From a virus: DNA of 42,907 nt. The stretch covers positions 64,001 through 106,907 of IMG/VR virus record IMGVR_UViG_3300011013_000001. One strand, given 5' to 3'. Shown here piece by piece: positions 23,731 through 31,686 of this stretch. The notes beneath the pieces were generated by a model. That model was not told the DNA's origin. It saw only the letters and a program-made list of their open reading frames with translations, and did not search any database. A program made the translations under genes and the position numbers. Within the stretch, counting starts at the first letter, position 1. The number at the start of each line of letters is the position of its first letter.

Positions 23731-25107
23731 CTGACTTCGTTAGAAAAAGCGGCGCGGCTTGCTACTCTCCTCCGGCGCGATGCCGACAAGAGCAAACGAG
23801 TTCTGTATGCTCACGTTCAGCGGTTCTCTCGTAACCACCCGCCCGGTGACGTGGCGGAGATTGCCGAGTTCTTTTACGGTCACAAAGTAATGAGCGTGGA
23901 TACGCTGATGGTGACGGTCGGGACGTATGTTGGCATTCACGGTGAAGAGTGGGACGTGCTACTTGACAGCGAAATCCGGCGCGCTCGGAGCATAGTTCCA
24001 CTGCTTGCGAGCGAGTCGCCCATCAAGCCGAAGCGACCCTTGCGCCTGTCTGTACCACAGGCGACCCTCCTGTTATACGATTTACAGAAAAGAGACAGGC
24101 GGGGCACAGTCATCAGTCAGATTTTTGAGAGAGTTAGCAGGGAAGAAGCGATGCTCCTTTGGGCTAGAGTGTTGGGGGAATACCCCCCTGTACGCAAACG
24201 CAATTTTCTGAGAGCGATAGCCAAGTGTAGTGGCTACGCTGCCGAGCGGTTGGGGCAAGCGTGCAAAACGCATGGGATAGGCGCTGTCGTTAAATCGGCT
24301 CTTGACGGCTCGCTACCCCGCTCCCACGAAATCGTGGCTGGAGTCCCATTCTCGCCCGCCGTATATACCCGATGGGTTAATTGGCAACCGCCTTACGAGC
24401 ATACTCTTTACGAGGCAATATCCACGACTCGCGCCTTCGTGCATAAATCCCCTGACGGTGTTTGGGTGTTCCGCCGTTCAGGTGAGAGATGGGCACCGCA
24501 CCCTCCACTTGAAGGGTTGCCTGACTGTGAAGAAGTGGTGGCTGAAGTGGAGCAGCGCGGTGACAAACTCGTGTTAGCGGACTTACTACACTCGTCCGAG
24601 CATCCTCAGAATTGGAAACGCCCGTGTTCCGAGCGGCTGAAATTGGCTCGCTCGCTGCGTGATTCCGACCAATTATTGAGCCTGTTACGCAACCTTGAGC
24701 GTAACACCACCTTGCGCCTATCAGATGCTGGCGCTCCTTATTTTGATTCCAACGGCGAAGGAGGCTGTATAGCACCTTCGTCCCTCTTTGAAGTCCCGTT
24801 GCTACTCACACGCGTTCGCGTGGTTGACGGCATGGGCGAACTGTGCCTATCGGCAGCCGATGGGTACGACTACGAGCAGGTGGCATGCGTCCCCTGCGAC
24901 CCTCAGATTCTCCGTGTTCCGCGACTACGCGGACACCTTACCTCACGATGGGTTGACATCGAAGCACTTGGCGTTATCATCGTGTGCATCGCTTTCGGGT
25001 ATGACGGCGAAAGCATAGACGGGTGCTCACCTTTGCGCCTTGACGGTTCGCTCGGATTAAGCGACACTATTCAAAAGGGTGACCTCTTCGCATTATCAGA
25101 TGCGTAG
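23731..25107 (+). CDS. ATP-dependent DNA ligase-like protein without catalytic lysine
   Basis: 458 aa if it starts at CTG 23731; the first ATG/GTG option is GTG 23851. The 40 upstream codons look like real protein (LTSLEKAARLATLLRRDADK), and GGGGTGA sits 5-8 nt before the CTG. LRLSVPQATLLLYDL, then FERVSREEAMLLWARVLGE and NFLRAIAKCSGYA, match the N-terminal DNA-binding domain of archaeal ligases. GVPFSPAVY then TRAFVHKSPDGVWVFRRSGE matches the region around motif I, but where ligases have Lys in KYDG this has AIST (229-232). ADLLHSSEHPQNWKRPCSER fits motif IV, and the end is OB-like. The lysine pattern of motif V is also absent. It is probably unable to ligate by the usual route. Confidence 0.6.
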   Translation: MTSLEKAARLATLLRRDADKSKRVLYAHVQRFSRNHPPGDVAEIAEFFYGHKVMSVDTLMVTVGTYVGIHGEEWDVLLDSEIRRARSIVPLLASESPIKPKRPLRLSVPQATLLLYDLQKRDRRGTVISQIFERVSREEAMLLWARVLGEYPPVRKRNFLRAIAKCSGYAAERLGQACKTHGIGAVVKSALDGSLPRSHEIVAGVPFSPAVYTRWVNWQPPYEHTLYEAISTTRAFVHKSPDGVWVFRRSGERWAPHPPLEGLPDCEEVVAEVEQRGDKLVLADLLHSSEHPQNWKRPCSERLKLARSLRDSDQLLSLLRNLERNTTLRLSDAGAPYFDSNGEGGCIAPSSLFEVPLLLTRVRVVDGMGELCLSAADGYDYEQVACVPCDPQILRVPRLRGHLTSRWVDIEALGVIIVCIAFGYDGESIDGCSPLRLDGSLGLSDTIQKGDLFALSDA

Positions 25108-25453
25108 CGATGACTTCTATCTTGCATGGCTTGCACGCGAAGCACGATTCACCTGCGTTATCAGATTCGCTCCCGAGAGACCTCTCGGTTACAGACCCCT
25201 GCGTCACGTGGTAGTATCTATCCGGCCTGAACCTGAATTACAGGCGTGGCTCAAAACCAAAGGAATAGAAAACAGGTTTGTTGGTGACGCCGCAGGTATC
25301 AGAAAAATCCTGCACCTCCTTGCTCCTGTCTCTGATTTTGTTAAGGATAAAAAAGGCATGGAAAAAATAACAAAGATGGTAGTCAAACCCCTACGGGGTT
25401 TGAAGCATGAGGAGTTGTTCCAATCATTCCGACGTTTCTTGTATTATTCTTAG
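25100..25453 (+). CDS. Candidate degenerate LAGLIDADG-fold protein
   Basis: 117 aa from ATG 25100; GTG 25079 is an alternative. YLAWLAREARFTCVI near residue 7, followed by HVVVSIRPEPELQAWLK and a C-terminal helix, recalls one LAGLIDADG half domain, although the acidic residue of the motif is missing. LAGLIDADG proteins are homing nucleases or DNA binders. Overlaps the end of the ligase-like gene. The codons for KPLRG lie in a perfect hairpin (25384-25402). The family call is weak. Confidence 0.5.
   Translation: MRSDDFYLAWLAREARFTCVIRFAPERPLGYRPLRHVVVSIRPEPELQAWLKTKGIENRFVGDAAGIRKILHLLAPVSDFVKDKKGMEKITKMVVKPLRGLKHEELFQSFRRFLYYS
25384..25402 (+). promoter_or_regulatory. Perfect hairpin inside the 3' end of a gene
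   Basis: CAAACCCC (25384-25391) and GGGGTTTG (25395-25402) pair fully around TAC, about 50 bp before the stop codon and 150 bp before promoter P5. There is no T tract close behind. It may slow transcription or mark the 3' end of the P4 transcript. Confidence 0.5.
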
Positions 25454-25479
25454 AATTAGAATTGTTATTATTGTTATAG

Positions 25480-25504
25480 GAATAATAGTGGAAACATTGG
25501 AAAG
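25480..25504. repeat. Second iteron site, exact 24-bp copy of 5861-5884
   Basis: AGTGGAAAC (25487-25495) and ATTGGAAAG (25496-25504) are two iterons in the same orientation as the right cluster near 5880. The match to 5861-5884 covers 24 bases without mismatch. AT-rich DNA with ATTATTGTTATAGG lies just before. It stands about 50 bp upstream of the P5 TATA box. Confidence 0.85.
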
Positions 25505-25540
25505 ATAATAATTCTTCAAAAAATCTATCAAATGGTAACA

Positions 25541-25580
25541 AATATGGTCGGCCTCTTTATAAAGCAACTGTGGCAAATGT
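25541..25580 (+). promoter_or_regulatory. Promoter P5 (class B) of the replication operon
   Basis: GGTCGGCCTCTTTATAAAGC starts at 25546, with CTTTATAAAGCAACTG at 25554-25569. The ATG at 25587 lies only about 30 nt after the TATA box, so the transcript is probably leaderless or nearly so. Confidence 0.85.
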
Positions 25581-25586
25581 CAGTTT

Positions 25587-26564
25587 ATGACTCAAAATGA
25601 GACTGTTTGGAGAGAAAGATACAGGCCGACAAAATTGACACAACTTATCGGGTTAGACAAATTGACCGCTGACATAGCGTCATGGGGGACAACAAACAAT
25701 TGGCCTGCCGCGCTGCTTTTTGCTGGACCACCCGGTACAGGTAAGACTACGACAGCCGGAGTAATTGCTAACGAGATGCTCGGCGAATCCCTTGTCGCTA
25801 ACTTCCACGAGACTAACGGCTCAGACGAGAGAGGTATTGATTTCATCCGTGACAACATTAAGCAGATGGCGCGAATCAATCCGTTGGGTTGCCCCCGCAA
25901 GGTGATACTACTCGACGAGGCTGACGGGTTGACTAAGCCTGCGCAGGAAGCGCTACGCCGCACGATGGAGAAGTATAGCGACAAGAGCATGTTCATTCTC
26001 ACGGCTAACAATAAGCATGCCATCATCCCTGCCATCCAATCTCGCTGCGTAACCTACGACTTCACACCTTACACAGTAGCAGAAGTGGCCGACCTCATGG
26101 GTCGTCTTATGGCGCAAGGGGCGCACATGCCCCTAGGGTGGTCTGAGTCTTACGACCTACTCCATTCAGCCACAGGCGGTGACTTGCGTCAGTGCGTTGA
26201 CCTTTTACAATCTACTGCTAAAGAACCCGAAGCACTGCACGAGAGGCTCGTTGGCCTGTCCCGTGACTTATCCAATCCCGCGTTATCAATAGCGGCGGGT
26301 GACTACGAATCACTACGCGTTGAACTGAAGCGTTTGGCCGAGGGGCACCTCTCCAACTTGGAGATGCTGCGCCGGCTTCATCAGTTCGTTAGGACACTCG
26401 GTATGGATGCCGGGCAGTTCACATCTTATTCCGTTGTATGGGGGGACTTTGTAATGAAGGCGACCACATGGCCGTTAGGGGCAGAAGAGTTCATAGACTA
26501 CTTCGTGGCGTCCCTACAATCCCCCGTGCAGCGGGAACTAGAAACCGATAAAAAAGGAGTATGA
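25587..26564 (+). CDS. Replication factor C small subunit (clamp loader)
   Basis: 325 aa. WRERYRPTKLTQLIG at the start is the RFC box II pattern. Walker A GPPGTGKT is at 47-54, Walker B LLDEAD at 108-113, and the SRC motif at 152-154 in IQSRC. The C-terminal part forms the collar. RFC opens and loads PCNA using ATP. No large subunit is present in the window, so the loader is either made of small subunits only or borrows the host's. First gene of the replication unit. Confidence 0.95.
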   Translation: MTQNETVWRERYRPTKLTQLIGLDKLTADIASWGTTNNWPAALLFAGPPGTGKTTTAGVIANEMLGESLVANFHETNGSDERGIDFIRDNIKQMARINPLGCPRKVILLDEADGLTKPAQEALRRTMEKYSDKSMFILTANNKHAIIPAIQSRCVTYDFTPYTVAEVADLMGRLMAQGAHMPLGWSESYDLLHSATGGDLRQCVDLLQSTAKEPEALHERLVGLSRDLSNPALSIAAGDYESLRVELKRLAEGHLSNLEMLRRLHQFVRTLGMDAGQFTSYSVVWGDFVMKATTWPLGAEEFIDYFVASLQSPVQRELETDKKGV

Positions 26565-26569
26565 AAAAA

Positions 26570-27892
26570 ATGGATACAGAAAATGTAACAATATGGCCGG
26601 ATGAAGTGAATGAGAGGCTCTCATGGTGGAGCGAGAACAACGGGAAGACGCTTGAAGAAGCGCAAGAGTTGTTCACGGTATACCTGCGAGAGAAACTTGG
26701 CATTGATAATCCGAGAGACGAAGACGAAGATTTCCTCGTGGACAGCGCGGAATCTTTTGTTGTTGAAAGAAGAACAGGCGGGAGCAGGCAGAAGACGGTG
26801 ACCTTTGTAGGTTATTTCGTTGGTGTTGATAAGAAGGTGACCGACAGGCGAGAAGGTGACAGAGAGGCGGCAGTCAATGCTGCTCGGCAGAACTTGAACG
26901 CGGCAATCGCTAACGGAATCGTTGGACGCGGGTACGTGGATAACGGGCGTTGGATGATGGAAACGAACAAGGGCATAGTGCAGACTGAAGACAGTGCTGA
27001 CGGCGATGACCCATGGTGGCTCGTACGTGATGGTGACTTGAACCTTGCAGTGTTGCAGACAAACGCTGAGTGGTCGTCCTACGGCAAACCGATTCGTCCT
27101 ACAATGTGGGCACGAACGTACTATTTCCTTGGGAACACACAAGACGCGTTTGAGGACAGTGTCAAACTATGGGCAATCCGTGTCAGCGACCCGACTGAAC
27201 CACCGTCATTCGCCGTAGCGATTGGTCACCCTGTCAAGTGCAAGGTGATGCCGCCACGCGAGAACCAACAGACAGACATTCCGTTCGTGACTGCTGCTAA
27301 CAAGTTCATGACAACCATCCAATACACTGATGATTTCGTGGACGAGGCTGAGCGAGCGTTCCTCGCACCTGAGAAATTATGGACAGGGCACGAGTTGTAC
27401 ACGCCCCTACCTGAACTTGAAGAGGTATTCCACAGTGACAGCAAAATGGTACCCGGTATCGCTAACGCAATCGGACCGCTTGTCATCGTGAAGGGCAAAG
27501 TCACTGACGTTAACCGTGAAGGTTGGGACGACACCTACGGGACAGACCCAACAGGTAAGAGATACCCAATGCGAATCTCATCGTTCGCTCTACAGCGAGC
27601 GTTCCCTGACGGACTGCGCCGGGAAGTATCGTGCTTATTACACGGTCACCTTGTTCAGAGCAACCACGCTTTTGAGTACCGTGATGGTGACCGATGGTTA
27701 CCTTACGCTGACAAGTCTACCGTGTTCATCTTCGGCAGACTTGGCATGCGCACAATCAACAACGATGACGGGACCACAGACGAAATCCCAAAAATCAACG
27801 CACTTGGAGTGTACGCCGTTCCTCGCCTCGTAATACCTGCGGGCGAGGGTGGTGACACCTCCCTTAACCAATACGGAGGCGGGTTGAAGTGA
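26570..27892 (+). CDS. Probable OB-fold replication protein, 440 aa
   Basis: I place the start at ATG 26570 because AAAGGAG is well spaced from it; ATG 26561 is too close. The segment GPLVIVKGKVTDVNREGWDD, later VSCLLHGHLV and STVFIFGRLGMRT, has the alternating pattern of one or two OB-folds. Together with its position between RFC and a RecA-like ATPase this suggests a single-strand DNA-binding (RPA-like) role. No zinc finger is present. The fold is inferred, not proven. Confidence 0.65.
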   Translation: MDTENVTIWPDEVNERLSWWSENNGKTLEEAQELFTVYLREKLGIDNPRDEDEDFLVDSAESFVVERRTGGSRQKTVTFVGYFVGVDKKVTDRREGDREAAVNAARQNLNAAIANGIVGRGYVDNGRWMMETNKGIVQTEDSADGDDPWWLVRDGDLNLAVLQTNAEWSSYGKPIRPTMWARTYYFLGNTQDAFEDSVKLWAIRVSDPTEPPSFAVAIGHPVKCKVMPPRENQQTDIPFVTAANKFMTTIQYTDDFVDEAERAFLAPEKLWTGHELYTPLPELEEVFHSDSKMVPGIANAIGPLVIVKGKVTDVNREGWDDTYGTDPTGKRYPMRISSFALQRAFPDGLRREVSCLLHGHLVQSNHAFEYRDGDRWLPYADKSTVFIFGRLGMRTINNDDGTTDEIPKINALGVYAVPRLVIPAGEGGDTSLNQYGGGLK

Positions 27893-28884
27893 GTGGATTC
27901 GCAAGCATGAAGAAAGCCGCTAACGTAGTTGAAGAAGAACCACCTGAAATAGTCGTGCCTGAACAGGCCGACCTGCCGGAAGTTACTACCATGACTCCCG
28001 AAGCGCGTACAGGCATTTGGGGTGAGATTAAGGAAGCCGCTGGGAACAGCGACCACAACCACACCTTCATCCTCGCTTGGGGAGATGAAGGTACGATGAA
28101 GACCGGTTGCGTCATGGACGCTCTAACCGAAGCAGACCTCAAGAACAACGGGTGTATTCTCGCAGTGGACTTTGACGGCGGGTCAGCGGCTTGCCGCTCG
28201 GCTCACCACCGAGACAAGTTACCACATATCCGCGTGCTCTCACCATGGGTGATGAGCGGCGAAGGCCGAACCACCTTTGACTACCCTGCCACCCATGACC
28301 GGGTCATGGATATTGGTCGCGCTGCCATTGAGTGGGCGCATAAGCAACAGTCGTCCGACTACAAAGGTGACCGCTTGAAGTGGTTTGTAGTGACCGGGCT
28401 TGACCAATGGAATGAGGTCGCAACTAACTGTATGAAAATCATTGACTTGGGTTCAGCATCTGACGGAATCTCCGCTACAGTGAACGCTCACCAACTCGTA
28501 GGCAACCGCTGGAATTGGAATATCCGATACACTCGGTACCACCAACTGTCTGCAATTTGTACAGCGCTCATGACGCTGGGTGTTAAGGTGTACCTTGAAA
28601 CTCACGAGCAGGTAGTGTACGAAAACAACAAAGAGACCCTCAACAGCAAACCTGCTTGCGAGAAGAATCTAGTCAACAAGGTCAACCAAATCATTCACTT
28701 TGAGCGCGACGAAGAGCGCGACGATGACGGTAGCAAGACAGGCGTAGTCAATTATCAGGCTACGTTTGAAAAGAGCAAGACCAATTTCAATCTGCAAGGG
28801 CAACGCCGACTCATCGGAGTTACGCGCCCTGACGCACCGGGTGTATTCCACGGTCTACCTGAACTGAGTGGTGATGAACTGTGA
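27889..28884 (+). CDS. RecA/Sak4-like ATPase
   Basis: 331 aa, GTG start. Walker A GDEGTMKT at 65-72 (GxxGxxKT), Walker B-like CILAVDFDGG near 89-98 and a second hydrophobic strand FVVTGLDQW. The size and layout fit phage Sak4-type recombinases (RecA core, AAA_24), which anneal or exchange strands together with a single-strand DNA-binding protein such as that encoded just upstream. An acidic N-terminus of about 35 residues precedes the core. Confidence 0.75.
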   Translation: MSGFASMKKAANVVEEEPPEIVVPEQADLPEVTTMTPEARTGIWGEIKEAAGNSDHNHTFILAWGDEGTMKTGCVMDALTEADLKNNGCILAVDFDGGSAACRSAHHRDKLPHIRVLSPWVMSGEGRTTFDYPATHDRVMDIGRAAIEWAHKQQSSDYKGDRLKWFVVTGLDQWNEVATNCMKIIDLGSASDGISATVNAHQLVGNRWNWNIRYTRYHQLSAICTALMTLGVKVYLETHEQVVYENNKETLNSKPACEKNLVNKVNQIIHFERDEERDDDGSKTGVVNYQATFEKSKTNFNLQGQRRLIGVTRPDAPGVFHGLPELSGDEL

Positions 28885-29195
28885 ACCACGAATGCCCCGT
28901 GTGCGGTGGCGTTGATACGATTGTCACTCGCTCTATGAGCAACACGCTGTACAAGCACTGCACCGTTCAAGGATGCAATTGGGAGTATACTACTCAAAGT
29001 GTAAACGATTACTCGTGGGTCACGCCTGCGATAGAACGCCGAATAGTGAAGTTCATCGTAGAAGATTTCACTACCGAGGAACTGTTAGCGATACCGGGAG
29101 TGTATATTGCGGTAGTCAATACTGTGAACGCTGAAGTGATAGACCACTACAGCGACCGCTTACCTGTACCTGAAATTGGGAGTGAGGAAGAATGA
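28881..29195 (+). CDS. Zinc-ribbon protein, 104 aa
   Basis: GTG start overlapping the previous stop. CPVCGG near the start and CTVQGC near residue 27 form a zinc ribbon of the kind found in transcription-factor S-like proteins. The C-terminal half is helical (ERRIVKFIVEDFTTEELLAI). Function unknown. Confidence 0.75.
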   Translation: MNHECPVCGGVDTIVTRSMSNTLYKHCTVQGCNWEYTTQSVNDYSWVTPAIERRIVKFIVEDFTTEELLAIPGVYIAVVNTVNAEVIDHYSDRLPVPEIGSEEE

Positions 29196-29332
29196 GTGAT
29201 AGACTTACTTGCTACAACGTGAACTGTCGTGTGAACGAATACTTCCGTATGGATATGCAAGACCGGGAAGAGACCGCATGGTCGCATTTGGATTCTAACC
29301 AATGCCCCGGTTGCTCGGAGGTGGGTGAATGA
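29192..29332 (+). CDS. Zinc-binding mini-protein, 46 aa
   Basis: MSDRLTCYNVNCRVNEYFRM and then CPGCSEVGE: two Cys pairs, spaced about 28 residues. The ATG overlaps the previous stop and its stop overlaps the next start. Confidence 0.7.
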   Translation: MSDRLTCYNVNCRVNEYFRMDMQDREETAWSHLDSNQCPGCSEVGE

Positions 29333-30672
29333 GTGAAGGTATTGAATACCCTGCCTTACCCGATGAAGTTCTGTCAACTCGTACTAACATGAATATCAGT
29401 AGTATCAAATCGGCTATGGAGCGCGGACAACTCATTATCAATGAGGCGTATCAACGCGAGGCAGTCCAACGCTCTAAACCTGACTTCAGGACCCGGCTTA
29501 TAGAATCGGTGTTGATGAACTTCCCAATCCCACCTATCACTATACTCAAAACGCCGAGCGGTCAGCCTGATGAGATTCTTGACGGGCAGCAACGTGTGAC
29601 TACAGTCTTAGACTTCATGAAAATTGACGGCTCGTTCTCTATCAAGGGCGAAGCGCTAATGAAATTAGATTATGATATATTCAGTAAAAAGAAGTTCAAG
29701 GATTTACCCGAAGAGTATCAATGGCGCATAGAAAATTACAAGATAGGTGTAGACGAAGTCAGGGAGACTGACGATTACCCTGCTGAGGATATTTATACAA
29801 TCATGAATACTAATCGTATTGATATGAAACACGAAGAACTAATGAAATCTCGTTACTGTCGTGAGGACGCTTATCAGTTGCTCGCTGAATATAGCGAGAG
29901 TGAGCCATGGTTATCTTCGGTAGCGGCTAAGAGAAACAGTCGTTGTAAAGCGACAGGGTTGGCATTCAAGGCACTGATGTCTATTGATTATGGCAACGCT
30001 CTACCGTCAGGTTCCCAAGGTAAGTGTTTGGAGTGCTATATGGAGAGAGTTCTACGAGGGAATAATCCCACGCCCGGTAATGTATTGAGAGCGAAACTAC
30101 AATCAACCTTGAGGTTGCTCAAATCTGTTTTCGGTGACACTCCTTCTATGAAAATAGATTATGTAATCCCGTCCAATACTAAACTGTACAGTATTAACTT
30201 TTACATACTGTTCTATTGCATCCGTAGGGCTAAAACTGAATACAGTTCTCAAACAATTGAGTCTAACGCTGGCGCTATTAGAGAAGGCTTCTATGCTTTT
30301 GTTAACGAACACCGTTACGATTATTTGGAAAACCGTGCCCTTTCAGGTAAGGCTATATCAAAACGCAACTTGCACTGTTGGGACAACTTCTTTCACCCGT
30401 TATTGGAATTATTGACAGAAGACGAGCCTACCCGTGATGAGCGTAGGATTTTTACACCCACTCAGCGAGTTGTGATTATCGGTAAGGCGTTGGAAGAGGA
30501 AGGTGGCATATTCTGTCACTACTGTAAAAACGAAATTATGTCCGTTGATTCAGTGGAGATAGACCACATAAAACCGTGGTCGGAAGGCGGTAAAACCGTT
30601 ATAGAGAACGGAGCAGTGATTCATTCATCGTGCAACAAAGAGCGACATCATGCAAGAGGTGAGGAAGAATGA
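29329..30672 (+). CDS. DUF262 (GmrSD-like) protein with C-terminal HNH nuclease
   Basis: 447 aa. NEAYQREAVQRSK and EILDGQQRVTTVLDF (DGQQR at 85-89) are the ParB-like DUF262 signature. At the C-terminus CHYCKN, then EIDHIKPWSEGGKTVIENGA and SCNKERH form a complete HNH nuclease with zinc-binding Cys. DUF262-HNH proteins occur in type IV restriction (GmrSD) and other defence systems and cut modified or foreign DNA using nucleotide hydrolysis. Here it lies in the replication operon, so it could attack host or rival DNA or act in viral DNA processing. Confidence 0.85.
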   Translation: MSEGIEYPALPDEVLSTRTNMNISSIKSAMERGQLIINEAYQREAVQRSKPDFRTRLIESVLMNFPIPPITILKTPSGQPDEILDGQQRVTTVLDFMKIDGSFSIKGEALMKLDYDIFSKKKFKDLPEEYQWRIENYKIGVDEVRETDDYPAEDIYTIMNTNRIDMKHEELMKSRYCREDAYQLLAEYSESEPWLSSVAAKRNSRCKATGLAFKALMSIDYGNALPSGSQGKCLECYMERVLRGNNPTPGNVLRAKLQSTLRLLKSVFGDTPSMKIDYVIPSNTKLYSINFYILFYCIRRAKTEYSSQTIESNAGAIREGFYAFVNEHRYDYLENRALSGKAISKRNLHCWDNFFHPLLELLTEDEPTRDERRIFTPTQRVVIIGKALEEEGGIFCHYCKNEIMSVDSVEIDHIKPWSEGGKTVIENGAVIHSSCNKERHHARGEEE

Positions 30673-31415
30673 CTCGCGTGACTGTAGATAAGGACGACCT
30701 GCGCAAGTTCGTGCAATCGTTCGGGCACAACGTGATTGACCTGAAACTGAGCGCTCACGAGTTCAGCCTCAACGGTGGCGTAGCCATGCCAACTCATTTC
30801 TTCACTCAACGAATTAGTGCTACTGTTGATGAGGCGGGTGAGTTCATCATACCCGACATCTCTAAGGTGGTAGCGTTTCTACGAGCGTGTGATGGTAATA
30901 CTATCACAATGTGGCAGAGACCCGGTCGCCCGCTCCACTTGAGCAACGGTAGCACCGAAGTAACGATACCGGCAGTGGACGGCGTACGCAGTTCTGAACG
31001 GTTGTCGGTCATCGCTAAACTCGTTAGCGCTAGTATTGAGAACGAGTGGAGTGAGTGGGCTGGTGAAAGGTTGAACTGTCACGGCAAAATCACGGATACC
31101 AATTCTCTCCTGCCTGTATCACGGATGGTTAGCGTGGTCGGTAAAGACAAAGTGTTCACTACAACGTTCGCTGAGGATGGTATCACGTTCTCAGCAGGCG
31201 ACAAGAGTGATGCGCAGATGAGCGTAACCATAGAGGCGGAGACCGGTGTGGTACCCGAGGGCGGAGTGTCAAACACCTTTGGTGGATGGCTGCCTGTTCT
31301 GCTGAACGCGCTACCGGCCGGACCTTGTTATGTGTATACAGGCGAAGACAGCGTCATGGTGTTCAGTCATGCTGAGAAGGAATGCTTGTTGGTCGTAGTA
31401 CCGCAGGGGGAGTGA
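30669..31415 (+). CDS. Candidate second sliding clamp
   Basis: 248 aa. The pattern is that of a clamp built of two or more similar domains: VTVDKDDLRKFVQSFGHNVI, then RISATVDEAGEFIIPDISKV, then FLRACDGNTITMW, repeated in looser form later (VFTTTFAEDGITFSAGD, then ending in PCYVYTGEDSVMVFSHAEKE). It is closer in feel to the phage T4 gp45 type than to PCNA. It stands near PolB, two genes upstream. No strong single motif exists in this family, so the call needs structure prediction. Confidence 0.5.
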   Translation: MTRVTVDKDDLRKFVQSFGHNVIDLKLSAHEFSLNGGVAMPTHFFTQRISATVDEAGEFIIPDISKVVAFLRACDGNTITMWQRPGRPLHLSNGSTEVTIPAVDGVRSSERLSVIAKLVSASIENEWSEWAGERLNCHGKITDTNSLLPVSRMVSVVGKDKVFTTTFAEDGITFSAGDKSDAQMSVTIEAETGVVPEGGVSNTFGGWLPVLLNALPAGPCYVYTGEDSVMVFSHAEKECLLVVVPQGE

Positions 31416-31419
31416 GGCT

Positions 31420-31686
31420 ATGCCTACTAAGAAAATAGGAAAGCGGACCAATCAAAAACTCATTAGAAGGATGCACGAAGTGTTGTTTCAGCACGGGCCT
31501 ATGAGCGCCAACGAATTGTCCTGCAAAATCTATGACCTTTACCCCAATTTCAAAAGGTTCCATCGTAGCGCCATGATACTAAGTCAATTGATGGTCGGGC
31601 GACCTAAGATGTTCAAGTCACTCGGTGTATCTTCTACTCATCGGTGTTTACTGTGGGAAGCGTTACCGCGAGGTGAAGAGGAATGA
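31420..31686 (+). CDS. Candidate winged-helix protein, 88 aa
   Basis: GGGGGAGTG precedes the ATG at a good distance. LIRRMHEVLFQHGPMSANEL followed by AMILSQLMVGRPKMFKSLG reads like a winged helix, similar to the protein at 22635. Basic N-terminus. It lies between the second clamp and PolB and overlaps the PolB start; perhaps a regulator or accessory factor. Confidence 0.65.
   Translation: MPTKKIGKRTNQKLIRRMHEVLFQHGPMSANELSCKIYDLYPNFKRFHRSAMILSQLMVGRPKMFKSLGVSSTHRCLLWEALPRGEEE

Noticed and set aside
23727-23834. GTG at 23727 as start of a separate short gene
   Set aside because: The frame ends after 35 codons and reads as low-quality sequence, while the overlapping frame continues into the ligase-like protein.
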